Positions 8,498-16,562 of a DNA stretch of 64,000 nucleotides are shown one piece after another. Every line of letters begins with the position of its first letter. The first letter of the stretch is position 1. The translations under genes and the position numbers were made by a program. The stretch covers positions 1-64,000 of the forward strand of contig NZ_RHOW01000002.1 of NCBI RefSeq assembly GCF_003946215.1. The letters are read 5' to 3'. The DNA is from Lapidilactobacillus mulanensis. GTDB lineage: Bacteria > Bacillota > Bacilli > Lactobacillales > Lactobacillaceae. The notes beneath the pieces were generated by a model. The model ran no database searches. It was not told the origin of the DNA and saw only the letters and a program-made list of their open reading frames with translations.

Positions 8498-10235
8498 CTT
8501 GCTCCCCCTTTTCTAATCCCAATTGTTTCTGGAAGACTTCGTAATATTTGCCTTGTTTTGCCATCAATTCTTCGTGCGTTCCCGATTCGACCACGTGGCC
8601 TTTTTCCAGCAATAGGATCAAGTCGGCATCGCGCACCGACGAAATCCGGTTGGCGATGATAAAAGTGGTTCGTTTCGTGGTCAATCCGTCTAACTCATGC
8701 TGGATCTTCGTTTCTGTTTCCATATCAACGGCAGAAGTGGTATCGTCCAAAATTAAAATCGACGGATCTTTCGCCAAAGCACGCGCTAAACTGATCCGTT
8801 GCTTCTGACCACCGGACAAACCGACCCCACGCTCGCCGACGATCGTGTCGTAACCATTCGGCATTTTCATGATAAAATTATCGGCATCGGCAACACGCGC
8901 AACCGATTCAACATATTCCGAGTCCAAATCTGGACGCCCGAAAGAAATATTGTCAGAAATCGTATTCGAAAACAGGAAGACATCCTGCATAACCATGGCA
9001 ATATTGTCCCGCAATTGGCGAATCGGATACTCGCGAGCGTTTTTGTCATCGATCATCACGGTTCCGGAAGTTGGATCGTAGAAACGACCGATCAAGTTGA
9101 CCAAAGTCGTTTTACCAGAACCGGTTTCGCCAATGATACCGACGGTTTGACCCGCTTGTGCCGCAAAAGAAACATCGGACAAAACCGGATGTTCTGGATC
9201 ATCTGAGAAATTAAAGCTGACGTGATCGAAGACGATTTTGCCTTGAACACGCAATGGTTTCTGGCCCAGTTGAACTTCGATGCTTGGTTTAGCCGCTAAC
9301 ATTTGCCGAATTTTCACGCAAGACGCAGAGAAACGTTCCACATCATTGATCAGCCAACCACTCATCCGCATCGGCTGGTTCAGCATCCACAAGTAACCGT
9401 TGAAGACCACCAAATCACCCAGGGTCATCTGACCTTTGATCACCAAATAACCACCAAAAATCAAGGCGATCACGCTCAAACTATTCGCGGTCCCATCTTG
9501 CCACGGCAAGTAAGTCTTAGAAACGTTGGCAGCATCCATATTGCGCTGCTTATAATCTTCGTTGTGCTCGTTGAATTTTTTAATTTCGAAATCTTCACGA
9601 ACAAACGCTTTAACGACACGATTGCCGCTAATATTTTCCTCGACCATTGAATTCAATCGCGAAAAACTCTGACGGATCTGGAAGAAGACTGGATGTTGCG
9701 CCTTGGCCATTAGTCGCGTCAAAATAAAAATCAACGGCGTCACTGCGACCAATGCCAAAGTCAGTTGCCAACTGATCGTCATCATCACAATAATCGAAAC
9801 CACAAAATAAAACACACATTCAAGCACTTGGTAGCTCACCCAAGAAATAAAATGACGAATGGCATCCGTGTCCCCAGTCATACGCGTCATGATATCGCCG
9901 ACCCGCGTGTGATTGAAGAAATCAAAATCCAATTCCTGCAACTTGCGATACATATCCTCGCGCAGATCGAACAACGCATTTTGCCCAGTCTGCTCAAAAA
10001 TAAGCTGATAAATATAGCGGGTGATCGTCCGCACAACAGTCACGCCGATCATTAACAATAATAGCGGGATCAATAAATTATCCTGATGGCCATCGATCAC
10101 CTGGTCGACGATTTGCCCCATCACATACGGATTGATCAGGATCAATGCGGTACTGATCAAGAAGAAAATTACCGCGACCCATAATTTGTTGCGGTTGGTT
10201 TTGACATATTGCCAAATCCATTGAAAATTGCTCAT
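8481..10235 (-). CDS. multidrug-type ABC exporter half-transporter (degenerate-site subunit)
   Basis: A 584-residue half-transporter with six membrane helices, then a nucleotide-binding domain. Walker A is GETGSGKTT and the signature LSGGQ is normal. Walker B reads ILILDDTTS, so Asp replaces the catalytic Glu, and the switch position reads FIIANRISS, so Asn replaces His. Such changes mark the non-hydrolysing site of heterodimeric exporters (LmrC/BmrC/TM287 class). It is the first gene of the pair, with AAAGGGG upstream, and overlaps the next by 17 bases. No dedicated regulator is adjacent; the nearest divergent gene is an AraC regulator 0.9 kb away. Confidence 0.9.
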   Translation of the reverse strand: MSNFQWIWQYVKTNRNKLWVAVIFFLISTALILINPYVMGQIVDQVIDGHQDNLLIPLLLLMIGVTVVRTITRYIYQLIFEQTGQNALFDLREDMYRKLQELDFDFFNHTRVGDIMTRMTGDTDAIRHFISWVSYQVLECVFYFVVSIIVMMTISWQLTLALVAVTPLIFILTRLMAKAQHPVFFQIRQSFSRLNSMVEENISGNRVVKAFVREDFEIKKFNEHNEDYKQRNMDAANVSKTYLPWQDGTANSLSVIALIFGGYLVIKGQMTLGDLVVFNGYLWMLNQPMRMSGWLINDVERFSASCVKIRQMLAAKPSIEVQLGQKPLRVQGKIVFDHVSFNFSDDPEHPVLSDVSFAAQAGQTVGIIGETGSGKTTLVNLIGRFYDPTSGTVMIDDKNAREYPIRQLRDNIAMVMQDVFLFSNTISDNISFGRPDLDSEYVESVARVADADNFIMKMPNGYDTIVGERGVGLSGGQKQRISLARALAKDPSILILDDTTSAVDMETETKIQHELDGLTTKRTTFIIANRISSVRDADLILLLEKGHVVESGTHEELMAKQGKYYEVFQKQLGLEKGEQVGTTE

Positions 10236-10419
10236 TTCATACCCCTTTACTCAACTGAAAATTTTGGATCCGTTAATTTTCGCGCCAATAAAATACGGTT
10301 TGATCTACAAGAGACTATTATCTCTGTTTTCAGGCAGATTAAAATGGTGAATTCTCACAAAAAACATGTACAATGTTATTTGTGGAACCGTTTTAAATTT
10401 TGCGTTCTTGAAAAATAAT

Positions 10420-10640
10420 CTACCTGCGGTCGAAAGTGCTGGGGCAGGCGGGGCTGTGGCTGTGGGACCGCTCTCCGCTTTGAGCCTCGGAAAAAACGCC
10501 TCTCAAATACGATCCACCATGTAAGGCGGGCAAAAACGGCCCACCAACATGGTTGTCACTGCCACAACTGCCTGCCCCAGCACTTTCGACCTAAACTTAA
10601 TTTAGTTGAGCGTAGGATTTGACTAACAGGGTTCCTGGAA
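10420..10640 (+). repeat. Family 2 hairpin element, stem variant E
   Basis: The boundary CTACCTGCGG is followed by the arm TCGAAAGTGCTGGGGCAGGC and, about 130 bases later, its complement GCCTGCCCCAGCACTTTCGA, then CCTAAACTTAATTTAG. Start and end motifs match variants A and D, but the stem is unrelated in sequence. The flank AACAGGGTTCC is also shared with variant A copies. Only one copy of this stem lies in the window. Confidence 0.75.
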
Positions 10641-10703
10641 GTTGATTCTCAAGGTTGCCTTTAATCCAAATAACAAAATAAAAATTGTGATGAATTTCAA
10701 ATC

Positions 10704-10840
10704 TGCGCAAAATAACACACGACCAATTTTAAAATAGGCGCCGATTAGGCTGAAAATTGATCAAAATAGCTTTTTCAACTGTACTTGCACTTATTTTAAA
10801 ATTGGTCGTGTGTCTAAATTGGTAATTTCCGTTTTGCGCA
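10704..10840. repeat. nested perfect inverted repeat
   Basis: A perfect 22-bp inverted repeat (10715-10736 with 10792-10813) is enclosed by a second 9-bp inverted repeat (TGCGCAAAA 10704-10712 with TTTTGCGCA 10832-10840). The loop is about 55 bases. It does not match Family 1 or 2 motifs. It may be a cruciform-forming regulatory site or a MITE remnant. It lies in the 900-bp gap between the exporter and the araC-type gene. Confidence 0.7.
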
Positions 10841-10896
10841 TCAAAAATTTAGAAAGCTAAATTAAATACACAACGTTAAAAATATCGAGCTCTTCT

Positions 10897-11112
10897 GAAT
10901 AGACTAGGCGAAATTTGTGGTGGGAACTGGGACTGCAGTGGTATTTCTGTTAACGAACGGTCTTGGTGAGTTTACAGAAAGGGGAAATTTGAGATCCGAC
11001 GGTTTTTCGGAGCTCAAATTTTAGGCGGAAAACTTTTGGCGTATTTCCAAAAGCTTGCAGCCGTCCCCACAGCAGTTTCCCGGTTCCCACGACAAATTTC
11101 GCCGGAACCGCA
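10897..11112 (-). repeat. Family 2 hairpin element, variant of A with a different outer stem
   Basis: The interior resembles variant A read on the minus strand (CAGTGGTATTTCTGTTAA, GAGCTCAAATTTTAGGCGG, CCGTCCCCACAGC). The outer stem is GGCGAAATTTGTGGTGGGAA with its partner near 11075-11105, not the usual GCAGAAGTTGC stem. The element ends about 35 bp before the araC-type gene. Confidence 0.75.
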
Positions 11113-11148
11113 CAAAATTATTTTTCCAAACCTCAAAGGAGATCCCTC

Positions 11149-11976
11149 ATGAGTTTTACAGATGCTAAAACTTTCAACCCAGACATTCTCTACGCCTTCG
11201 ACCCGTGGAACAAGACCGAAAGCCAACACGAACGCCACTCACACGATTTTCTAGAAATCAGTATCATGCTCGAAGGCCAAGCCACCTACTGGTTCGACAA
11301 TCACTGGTCAGAAATCCAATCCGGGCAAATCCTCGTCTTTAATCCCGGCGTTCAACATGCCGAACATCAGAAAAAAGACACCTATTCCCACCAATTACAC
11401 ATCGGCATCAGCAATATTGCCTTGCACGACTTATCTCGCAATCATTTACCGAACAAGGCGCCTAAACTCGAGATCGGTGAATATCAATACAAAATTATCG
11501 ACAAGGCTTGGCAGCTCGTCAATGAACTCAGTCATCAAGAGAGCGATTATCGACTGCTAGGTAAAGCAATCATCATCGAAATTTTAGTTAATATTCTTCG
11601 CGGGTTGGCTGTTCGCCCCGAAAATTCGGAGAAGCCGTTTATTTCTAACACCGAAAAAAGGCAGAATCAACTCGTGACCAACGTGATTTATTACTTGGAT
11701 AATCATTACACCGAGGATATCACCCTCGAACAACTGGCTCGCGAAAATTATGTCAGTCCGGCGTATTTGTCGAAGACTTTCAAGGACGCCACCAATATGA
11801 GTCCGATCAATTATCTGATCCAGACGCGTTTAAAGAACGCCCACGAATTATTGAAGGATGAAGACACCACCGTTAAACAGATCGCGTCGGCGGTCGGTTA
11901 CGAAGATGCCTACCATTTCAGTAAATTATTCAAGAAATATTACGGGATCTCTCCTTCAAAAGTCGATGAAAAATAA
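11149..11976 (+). CDS. AraC-family transcriptional regulator
   Basis: A 275-residue regulator. An N-terminal cupin-like ligand domain (HERHSHDFLEISIMLEGQATYW, residues about 25-50, with the usual paired histidines) precedes a C-terminal double helix-turn-helix AraC domain (about 175-272: DITLEQLARENYVSPAYLSKTF and VKQIASAVGYEDAYHFSKLFKKYYGISPS). Such proteins usually activate nearby sugar-use genes, but none is adjacent, so the target and ligand are unknown. Its ribosome binding site is AAAGGAG. It sits between repeat elements and its own terminator and is probably monocistronic. Confidence 0.9.
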   Translation: MSFTDAKTFNPDILYAFDPWNKTESQHERHSHDFLEISIMLEGQATYWFDNHWSEIQSGQILVFNPGVQHAEHQKKDTYSHQLHIGISNIALHDLSRNHLPNKAPKLEIGEYQYKIIDKAWQLVNELSHQESDYRLLGKAIIIEILVNILRGLAVRPENSEKPFISNTEKRQNQLVTNVIYYLDNHYTEDITLEQLARENYVSPAYLSKTFKDATNMSPINYLIQTRLKNAHELLKDEDTTVKQIASAVGYEDAYHFSKLFKKYYGISPSKVDEK

Positions 11977-12002
11977 ATCAATGAAGCCAGATATAATTCA
12001 GA

Positions 12003-12034
12003 CTGCAGTCGGTTGTTCCGCGACTGCTTTTTTG
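12003..12034 (+). terminator. terminator after the AraC regulator
   Basis: GCAGTCG / CGACTGC stem followed by TTTTTTG, 30 bp after the stop codon. Confidence 0.8.
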
Positions 12035-12106
12035 CTATAGTGAAACATATGTTCTCTATTCATCATTTGGTTTCTTTGAGAGCAGCTTTAGTTAAGGAGT
12101 TTTTGT

Positions 12107-12679
12107 ATGCGTAAATTTCGTTATGCGGCATCTTTTTTATATTTGATCATCTGGATCGTCTATCTTTTCGCCCGCAAATATTTACTGCTCAACCAGCAGA
12201 ATATTGTTAAAGCCTGGCTGATTATCGGTGGTTTGTTGCTACTTATTTGGTGGTTAATTTTCGCCTACCTGCACTTTTTCAGTTTCAAGCGAACTACTTT
12301 ACGCCAGATCGATAAAATGGACGGCCTCGATTTTGAAAAGTACGCCGCAGAATTGCTGGAGAAAAGTGGCTTCGAAAACGTCGAGGTGACCCCCGCAACC
12401 CGTGATCAGGGCGTCGATATTAAGGCCGAGCTCAAGCAAGAAACGTACGGTTTTCAGTGTAAACGATATGATCACCCCGTCGATAATAGCGCCGTCCAAG
12501 AAATTTATACCGGCTGTGCCTTCTATCATTTGCAAAATCCGGTCGTGATCACCAATACGAAATTCACGTCGGGCGCACAGGAATTAGCGCATGGTGTCGG
12601 CGTCGAACTCGTTGACCGGGAAATTTTAACACAATGGCTTGAAAAAATTAAAACTAGAAAAGCAAATTCAGCCCACTAA
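12107..12679 (+). CDS. membrane-anchored Mrr-like (restriction endonuclease fold) protein
   Basis: A 190-residue protein with two N-terminal membrane helices (about residues 8-23 and 37-58), then a PD-(D/E)xK domain of the Mrr_cat type (about 70-185). The segment FEKYAAELLEKSGFENVEV leads to the acidic residue of DQGVDIKAE and the Q-x-K motif in FQCKRY, the usual Mrr active-site arrangement. These families cut DNA, but the role of small membrane-tethered versions is not established. It is monocistronic with an AAGGAG ribosome binding site and a terminator. No methyltransferase is adjacent, so this is not a conventional restriction system. Confidence 0.8.
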   Translation: MRKFRYAASFLYLIIWIVYLFARKYLLLNQQNIVKAWLIIGGLLLLIWWLIFAYLHFFSFKRTTLRQIDKMDGLDFEKYAAELLEKSGFENVEVTPATRDQGVDIKAELKQETYGFQCKRYDHPVDNSAVQEIYTGCAFYHLQNPVVITNTKFTSGAQELAHGVGVELVDREILTQWLEKIKTRKANSAH

Positions 12680-12715
12680 AAAACCAACGACAGTTACAAA
12701 ATGTCGTTGGTTTTT
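12680..12715. terminator. bidirectional terminator
   Basis: AAACCAACGACA / TGTCGTTGGTTT with A- and T-runs on either side, between the convergent Mrr-like gene and the 67-residue gene. Confidence 0.85.
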
Positions 12716-12720
12716 AAATC

Positions 12721-12924
12721 TTAATGATTATAAGCATTGAACAATTCACCCACTGTCACACCCGCGAATTGACGCTGAGGCTGACCGTCGAGCAAAACTT
12801 CGTCGATTCGATAATAATCCTCGAGATCGGGCACTTCCAATTGCTGGACCGCAACGAAATCTGTCGGTGACTTGTACTGAATTGAGCGCGCTTCTTGACC
12901 TTCATGATACTTAATTTCGAGCAT
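12721..12924 (-). CDS. small conserved protein, DUF4649-like
   Basis: A 67-residue acidic protein (MLEIKYHEGQEARSIQY at the N-terminus, GVTVGELFNAYNH at the C-terminus). The size and the pattern of a short beta-rich start followed by VPDLEDYYRIDEVLLDG resemble the small DUF4649 proteins of lactobacilli and streptococci, from memory only. No membrane segment or cysteine is present. It has a strong ribosome binding site (AAAGGGGAG) and shares a terminator with the convergent Mrr-like gene. The function is unknown. Confidence 0.7.
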   Translation of the reverse strand: MLEIKYHEGQEARSIQYKSPTDFVAVQQLEVPDLEDYYRIDEVLLDGQPQRQFAGVTVGELFNAYNH

Positions 12925-13018
12925 ATGATCTCCCCTTTTCTTAATGCAAGCTAATCATAAGCCCTCATTCTGAAAAAGTCGACTAATTAGACAGCGCGAC
13001 GTGCAATTAGTTTAACGC

Positions 13019-13711
13019 TTAAGAAAAATGTCGTTCGATGGCGGCTTCGATCAGTGGCGCGTACCATTTCGCGTAACCTTCTGCGTTCAAATGAGTGCCA
13101 TCTCCATCACGATCGGATCCCTCACCGTTGTACGAATAATCAGCGGCCATTTGCGCGATGTTCGTGTTGATACCGCCATCGCGATAAACGTCGACCACAT
13201 CGATCGACCACTTTTGACAAACTGCCAGCGCCAAATCGTGCATCTGATCTTGTAAGGCCAACGGATTATTGGCGATGTGGTGATTCGCCACGTACAAAAT
13301 TTGGGTATGCGGATATTTCTGCCGAAATTGGGCACACGCATTTTCGAACGCGCCATAAGGTGTGGTCAGATCATAACCGCCGCGATACGAATCGGTCAAC
13401 TGACCAATGGGATCGAGCCGCAACCCGATCGATGCGTCGTTGACCAAGCCATCGAAACAAATTAAGGCAGGCGCCTCAGCTGGTGCGAGTTTGATTTGCG
13501 CGGCGACGTCGGGGATCTGATTATCGCTGGCATAACTATGATCGTTCGGCTGCGTCGGCATGATTGTCGCGCCGTTGACCGCATATTTTTCCAGGATCAT
13601 GCCTTCATTTGCGGCTGCCTGATCGATCATGCCGACTTTTAGGGTGTGTCCTTTGACTAATGAATCGCCGAACGCGTATATTTTTTGCCCGGCTAATTGT
13701 GCGAGTGTCAT
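13019..13711 (-). CDS. SGNH/GDSL-family hydrolase
   Basis: A 230-residue SGNH hydrolase with block I IYAFGDSLVKGHT (nucleophile Ser about residue 17), block III-like DGLVND (Asn) and a C-terminal block V DGTHLNAEGYAKWY supplying the Asp and His. No signal peptide or anchor is seen, so it is probably cytosolic. The family deacylates esters, including O-acetylated sugars. The substrate is not deducible. The ribosome binding site is GAGG ahead of ATG 13711. It is monocistronic, flanked downstream by the small DUF4649-like gene and upstream by a Family 2 composite element. Confidence 0.85.
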   Translation of the reverse strand: MTLAQLAGQKIYAFGDSLVKGHTLKVGMIDQAAANEGMILEKYAVNGATIMPTQPNDHSYASDNQIPDVAAQIKLAPAEAPALICFDGLVNDASIGLRLDPIGQLTDSYRGGYDLTTPYGAFENACAQFRQKYPHTQILYVANHHIANNPLALQDQMHDLALAVCQKWSIDVVDVYRDGGINTNIAQMAADYSYNGEGSDRDGDGTHLNAEGYAKWYAPLIEAAIERHFS

Positions 13712-13760
13712 GATGAATTAAACCTCTTTTTTTATTTTTAAATTTGCTTGAAAATTTTAT

Positions 13761-14440
13761 CTACCTCCGGCAGAAGTTGCTCCAGAAAATAGTGGGAGTT
13801 GCTGTGGGGACGGCTGCAGGATTTCCAAAAACCGGAAATTCTTCCGCCTAAAATGTGAGCTCCTGAAAACCACAGGATCTCACATTTTCTCTTTCTGTAA
13901 ATTCGCCAAAACCGCTCATTAACAGAAATACCACTGCAATCCCACTATTTTCTTCCGCAACTTCTGCCTAAACTTATTTCGTCTAGGCTAGGATCTGAAT
14001 AACAGGGTTCCTCAAACTTGATTGACATTGTGGTCTTTACTCAGAATAGCTCGTCAATAAAGTCTGAACGGTAATCAAGTCCGCCTTTCGTCCTCTACAA
14101 AAAACGGTTGCGGTACAAACCAGTCGCACAGGACTAGCCGTTGACTGGAGTCAGCACTATAAAACTGCCGAGATGAGTCAGGACGCGGAAGAAAAAGTTG
14201 CGCCTCGCAGTGAAATTGTTCTTGCGGGACCAAATTATTTCCTAAATGTTCTCGGATATGTTGCGCAATAATGCAGTCATCCGCCAAACCCAAGTCCCGC
14301 TAGAACAAGGGTGATCTTCAAGACTTTTGTGGGCTTGAAAAGGCTTGAAGTCATCCCCACAGCGAGGCGCAACTATTTTCTGGAGCGTTCTGACGGAACC
14401 AAACAAACTCCTACCACACGCAAACAAAGCCTTCAAGCAT
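13761..14440 (+). repeat. Family 2 composite element (units A+B), plus orientation
   Basis: Unit A (13761-13993) runs from CTACCTCCGG through the arm CAGAAGTTGCTCCAGAAAAT to its complement and CCTAAAC, followed by a TTTCG mini-hairpin. A linker contains AACAGGGTTCCTCAA. Unit B (about 14075-14436) is a second long palindrome with GTCAGGACGCGGAAGAAAAA pairing to the TTTTCTGGAGCGTTCTGAC arm. The same A+B composite occurs at 41521-42205 and, inverted, at 24936-25617, 35155-35830 and 46196-46877. A decayed extra copy of the B end lies at about 14468-14493. Open reading frames inside are by-products of the stem. Confidence 0.85.
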
Positions 14441-14548
14441 CAGTTTGAAGTTTTAAAATCCAACCTCACGCAAACAAAACCTTCAAATTCCCAGCACTTA
14501 AACTACTTACCCCTTAAATTCTACAACAAATCACCAAAAATAGTGCAA

Positions 14549-14582
14549 AAAAAATCATCCAACTGAATGGATGATTTTTTCG
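14549..14582. terminator. terminator of the PTS/small membrane protein operon
   Basis: AAAAAATCATCCA / TGGATGATTTTTT with a short loop, downstream (minus strand) of the 90-residue gene. Confidence 0.8.
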
Positions 14583-14665
14583 ATAATTGGCATAGTGCCA
14601 GTTGGAACCATTTTATTAGCTAGGGTTAGCTTTATGTTTGGAAACAGCGCTATTAATGCTGCTGG

Positions 14666-14938
14666 CTAGAGTTTCTTATCGATCAGCCACTGATGTTGCT
14701 CGCTCATGAAGTTGACTGCAAAGACGCAACAGAAAACAAGTAGAACGATCGTCCATGCTGTACTCATGTGTGGGAAAATCAGCTTAGGAATGATGACGAC
14801 TAGAAATGCGGCCGCCGCCCAAATCCAGCGGTTGATTTTGACCCCACGTTTCTTGAGTGATTTTAACATGAAGTTGCTGGCAATCAACAACGCAACGAAA
14901 AAGATAAAAACCAATAACCAATACAGCATTTTTAACAC
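14666..14938 (-). CDS. small three-helix membrane protein of unknown function
   Basis: A 90-residue, strongly hydrophobic protein with three predicted membrane helices (about residues 3-24, 38-55 and 60-78) and a basic cytoplasmic loop KSLKKRGVKINR. I do not recognise a family. It follows the PTS EIIC gene by 47 bp in the same direction and precedes the terminator, so it is probably the last gene of that operon. The ribosome binding site is AGGTG. A role alongside the transporter would be inference only. Confidence 0.65.
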   Translation of the reverse strand: MLKMLYWLLVFIFFVALLIASNFMLKSLKKRGVKINRWIWAAAAFLVVIIPKLIFPHMSTAWTIVLLVFCCVFAVNFMSEQHQWLIDKKL

Positions 14939-14985
14939 CTCAATAATTGTGAAATTTAGTGATTGTTAAATCTTGTTCGAACTAA

Positions 14986-16323
14986 TTAGGCATTTGCAGG
15001 TGCAGAAGCGTCGTCATCAGAAGTACCCTTCATGATTTCTTCGTCTGTCTTGCCTGCTTCTTGCTCAAGCATATGTTTGTCATAAGCTTTAACAAATGGG
15101 TAGTAGATGATCGTTGCAATCGCCATGTTGATGAAGATCAGGACAACTACACGCCAGTCGTTACCGGCTGAGAGGTAACCACCAATTGGTGCAGGCAACG
15201 TCCATGCAGGGATCGTACTGAATCCATTGACTAATCCGCCTTTGACCGCGAAGTAACTAATTGTTGTTAAGATCAATGGTACAACGTTGAACGGAATAAA
15301 CATGTATGGGTTCAACATCATTGGCGCACCGAAGATCATTGGTTCGTTAATGTTGAAGATACCAGGAACGATCGAGAAACGTCCAACTTCTTTTAAGAAC
15401 TTAGATTTGCAGACGGTTAAGAATAAAATTGCAACAACTAAAGTTGCACCGGCACCACCAATTGTAACTGTCCACTGGAATAATTGTTCAGGGGCAATAT
15501 TTGGTAAGTTAGTTGCAGCAGTACCTGATGCTAAAGCCTTGCCGTTTTCATCCAACATGATCAACCACATTGGGCGAACTAATGAACCGACAATACTCAT
15601 CCCATGAATACCAAATGACCATAAGAAATGGATCAAGAACATTGGTAACAAGGCGCCAAACAAGTTATTGCCTAAGATATTGGTTAATGGCTTGAAGAGC
15701 ATCAACAAAGCGGCATTCAAGTCAAATCCAGCGATGTCACGAACGATCCAAACTGCAGTGATGATCACAAAACCAGGGATCAAAGCTTCGAATGAACGCG
15801 CAACTGCAGGTGGAACTTGTTCAGGCATCTTGATCGTGACGTTGTGAGTCTTGAAGAAACGATAGACTTCAACGGCGAAGATCATTGAGACGATACCAGT
15901 AAACATACCTGAAGCACCAGTATAAGTCATTGGTAAAACGAAACCAAGTGGTGCTGACTTAGGTGTTGTAATGTTAACTGGAACTTGGAACATGAAGAAT
16001 GTTCCTAATGATAAAATACCACCAGTCACACTATCCAATTTGTAAGACTTGGCCAAGTCGGCACCCATGACGAATGTGGCGTAGATTGCCATCAAACCCA
16101 TGGTCATCCGATATGGTAAAACAATAATATTTGAATATGGTGCTAAAGCAGCTTTCCAAGCATCAACCGGCAAGTTGATGAAGACCATGAAAAACGTACC
16201 AATTAAAATCAATGAAAGTGAAGAAACAACCCCGTTACGAATGGCTAGCAGGTGACGTTGCGTCCCGATCTTTGCCATTGGTGGTACCAGTTTTTCTTCA
16301 ACCCATTTCATGATTTTATCCAT
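14986..16323 (-). CDS. PTS EIIC component, Lac/cellobiose (CelB) family, probably for an amino-sugar substrate
   Basis: A 445-residue EIIC-only permease: N-terminus MDKIMKWVEEKLVPPMAKIGTQRHLLAIRNG, about ten membrane helices, and the conserved EIIC segment INEPMIFGAPMMLNPYMFIPF (about residue 340). It has no fused EIIA or EIIB, so those must come from elsewhere. I chose ATG 16323 because GGGAGGAG lies just upstream. The longer frame to 16392 runs back through the promoter. An RpiR/MurR-type operator overlaps the promoter (16398-16428), and the gene follows murQ and a MurR-like gene. This suggests MurNAc-containing disaccharide uptake rather than cellobiose, although the family is diverse. Confidence 0.85.
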   Translation of the reverse strand: MDKIMKWVEEKLVPPMAKIGTQRHLLAIRNGVVSSLSLILIGTFFMVFINLPVDAWKAALAPYSNIIVLPYRMTMGLMAIYATFVMGADLAKSYKLDSVTGGILSLGTFFMFQVPVNITTPKSAPLGFVLPMTYTGASGMFTGIVSMIFAVEVYRFFKTHNVTIKMPEQVPPAVARSFEALIPGFVIITAVWIVRDIAGFDLNAALLMLFKPLTNILGNNLFGALLPMFLIHFLWSFGIHGMSIVGSLVRPMWLIMLDENGKALASGTAATNLPNIAPEQLFQWTVTIGGAGATLVVAILFLTVCKSKFLKEVGRFSIVPGIFNINEPMIFGAPMMLNPYMFIPFNVVPLILTTISYFAVKGGLVNGFSTIPAWTLPAPIGGYLSAGNDWRVVVLIFINMAIATIIYYPFVKAYDKHMLEQEAGKTDEEIMKGTSDDDASAPANA

Positions 16324-16397
16324 GAAAATCACTCCTCCCAAAAAGGTCACATAATAATTGCAAACTGCATTCAGACGTGTATCCGCCTTCACGAGTT

Positions 16398-16428
16398 ATT
16401 ATAACATGTTGAAATTAAATTTCAACAT
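16398..16428 (-). promoter_or_regulatory. promoter with RpiR/MurR-type operator before the PTS gene
   Basis: On the minus strand TTGAAA (16425-16420) and TATAAT (16403-16398) are 16 bp apart. An 11-1-11 inverted repeat (16406-16428, half-site ATGTTGAAATT) covers the -35 box. The TGAAAT...ATTTCA pattern is that of RpiR/MurR family operators, which fits the murR-like gene next door. Confidence 0.7.
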
Positions 16429-16467
16429 ATTCTTCGAAAAATATTTTATATTGAGCTTATTTTTTAT

Positions 16468-16502
16468 CAAAAAATAAGAAATCCGGTTCAAAAATGAAAC
16501 CG
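16468..16502 (-). terminator. weak terminator after the MurR-like regulator
   Basis: Minus strand CGGTT...AACCG hairpin followed by ATTTCTTATTTTTTG. The stem is short, so partial read-through into the PTS gene is likely. Confidence 0.45.
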
Positions 16503-16562
16503 ACCTATTCCCAATTAACGCACTTGGAAGTGGTTTTATAGCTGAAACGTCCTACTGAAATT

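Noticed and set aside
13019-13711. Insertion sequence or transposase near the repeat clusters
   Set aside because: No reading frame near any Family 1 or 2 copy has transposase motifs. Neighbouring genes are ordinary metabolic or transport genes.
14242-14436. Reading frames recurring inside Family 2 units (for example those starting MKALFACGRS or [12 protein letters not shown] at several loci)
   Set aside because: They follow the palindrome arms, lack ribosome binding sites, have different ends in each copy, and appear in both orientations. They are by-products of the repeat.
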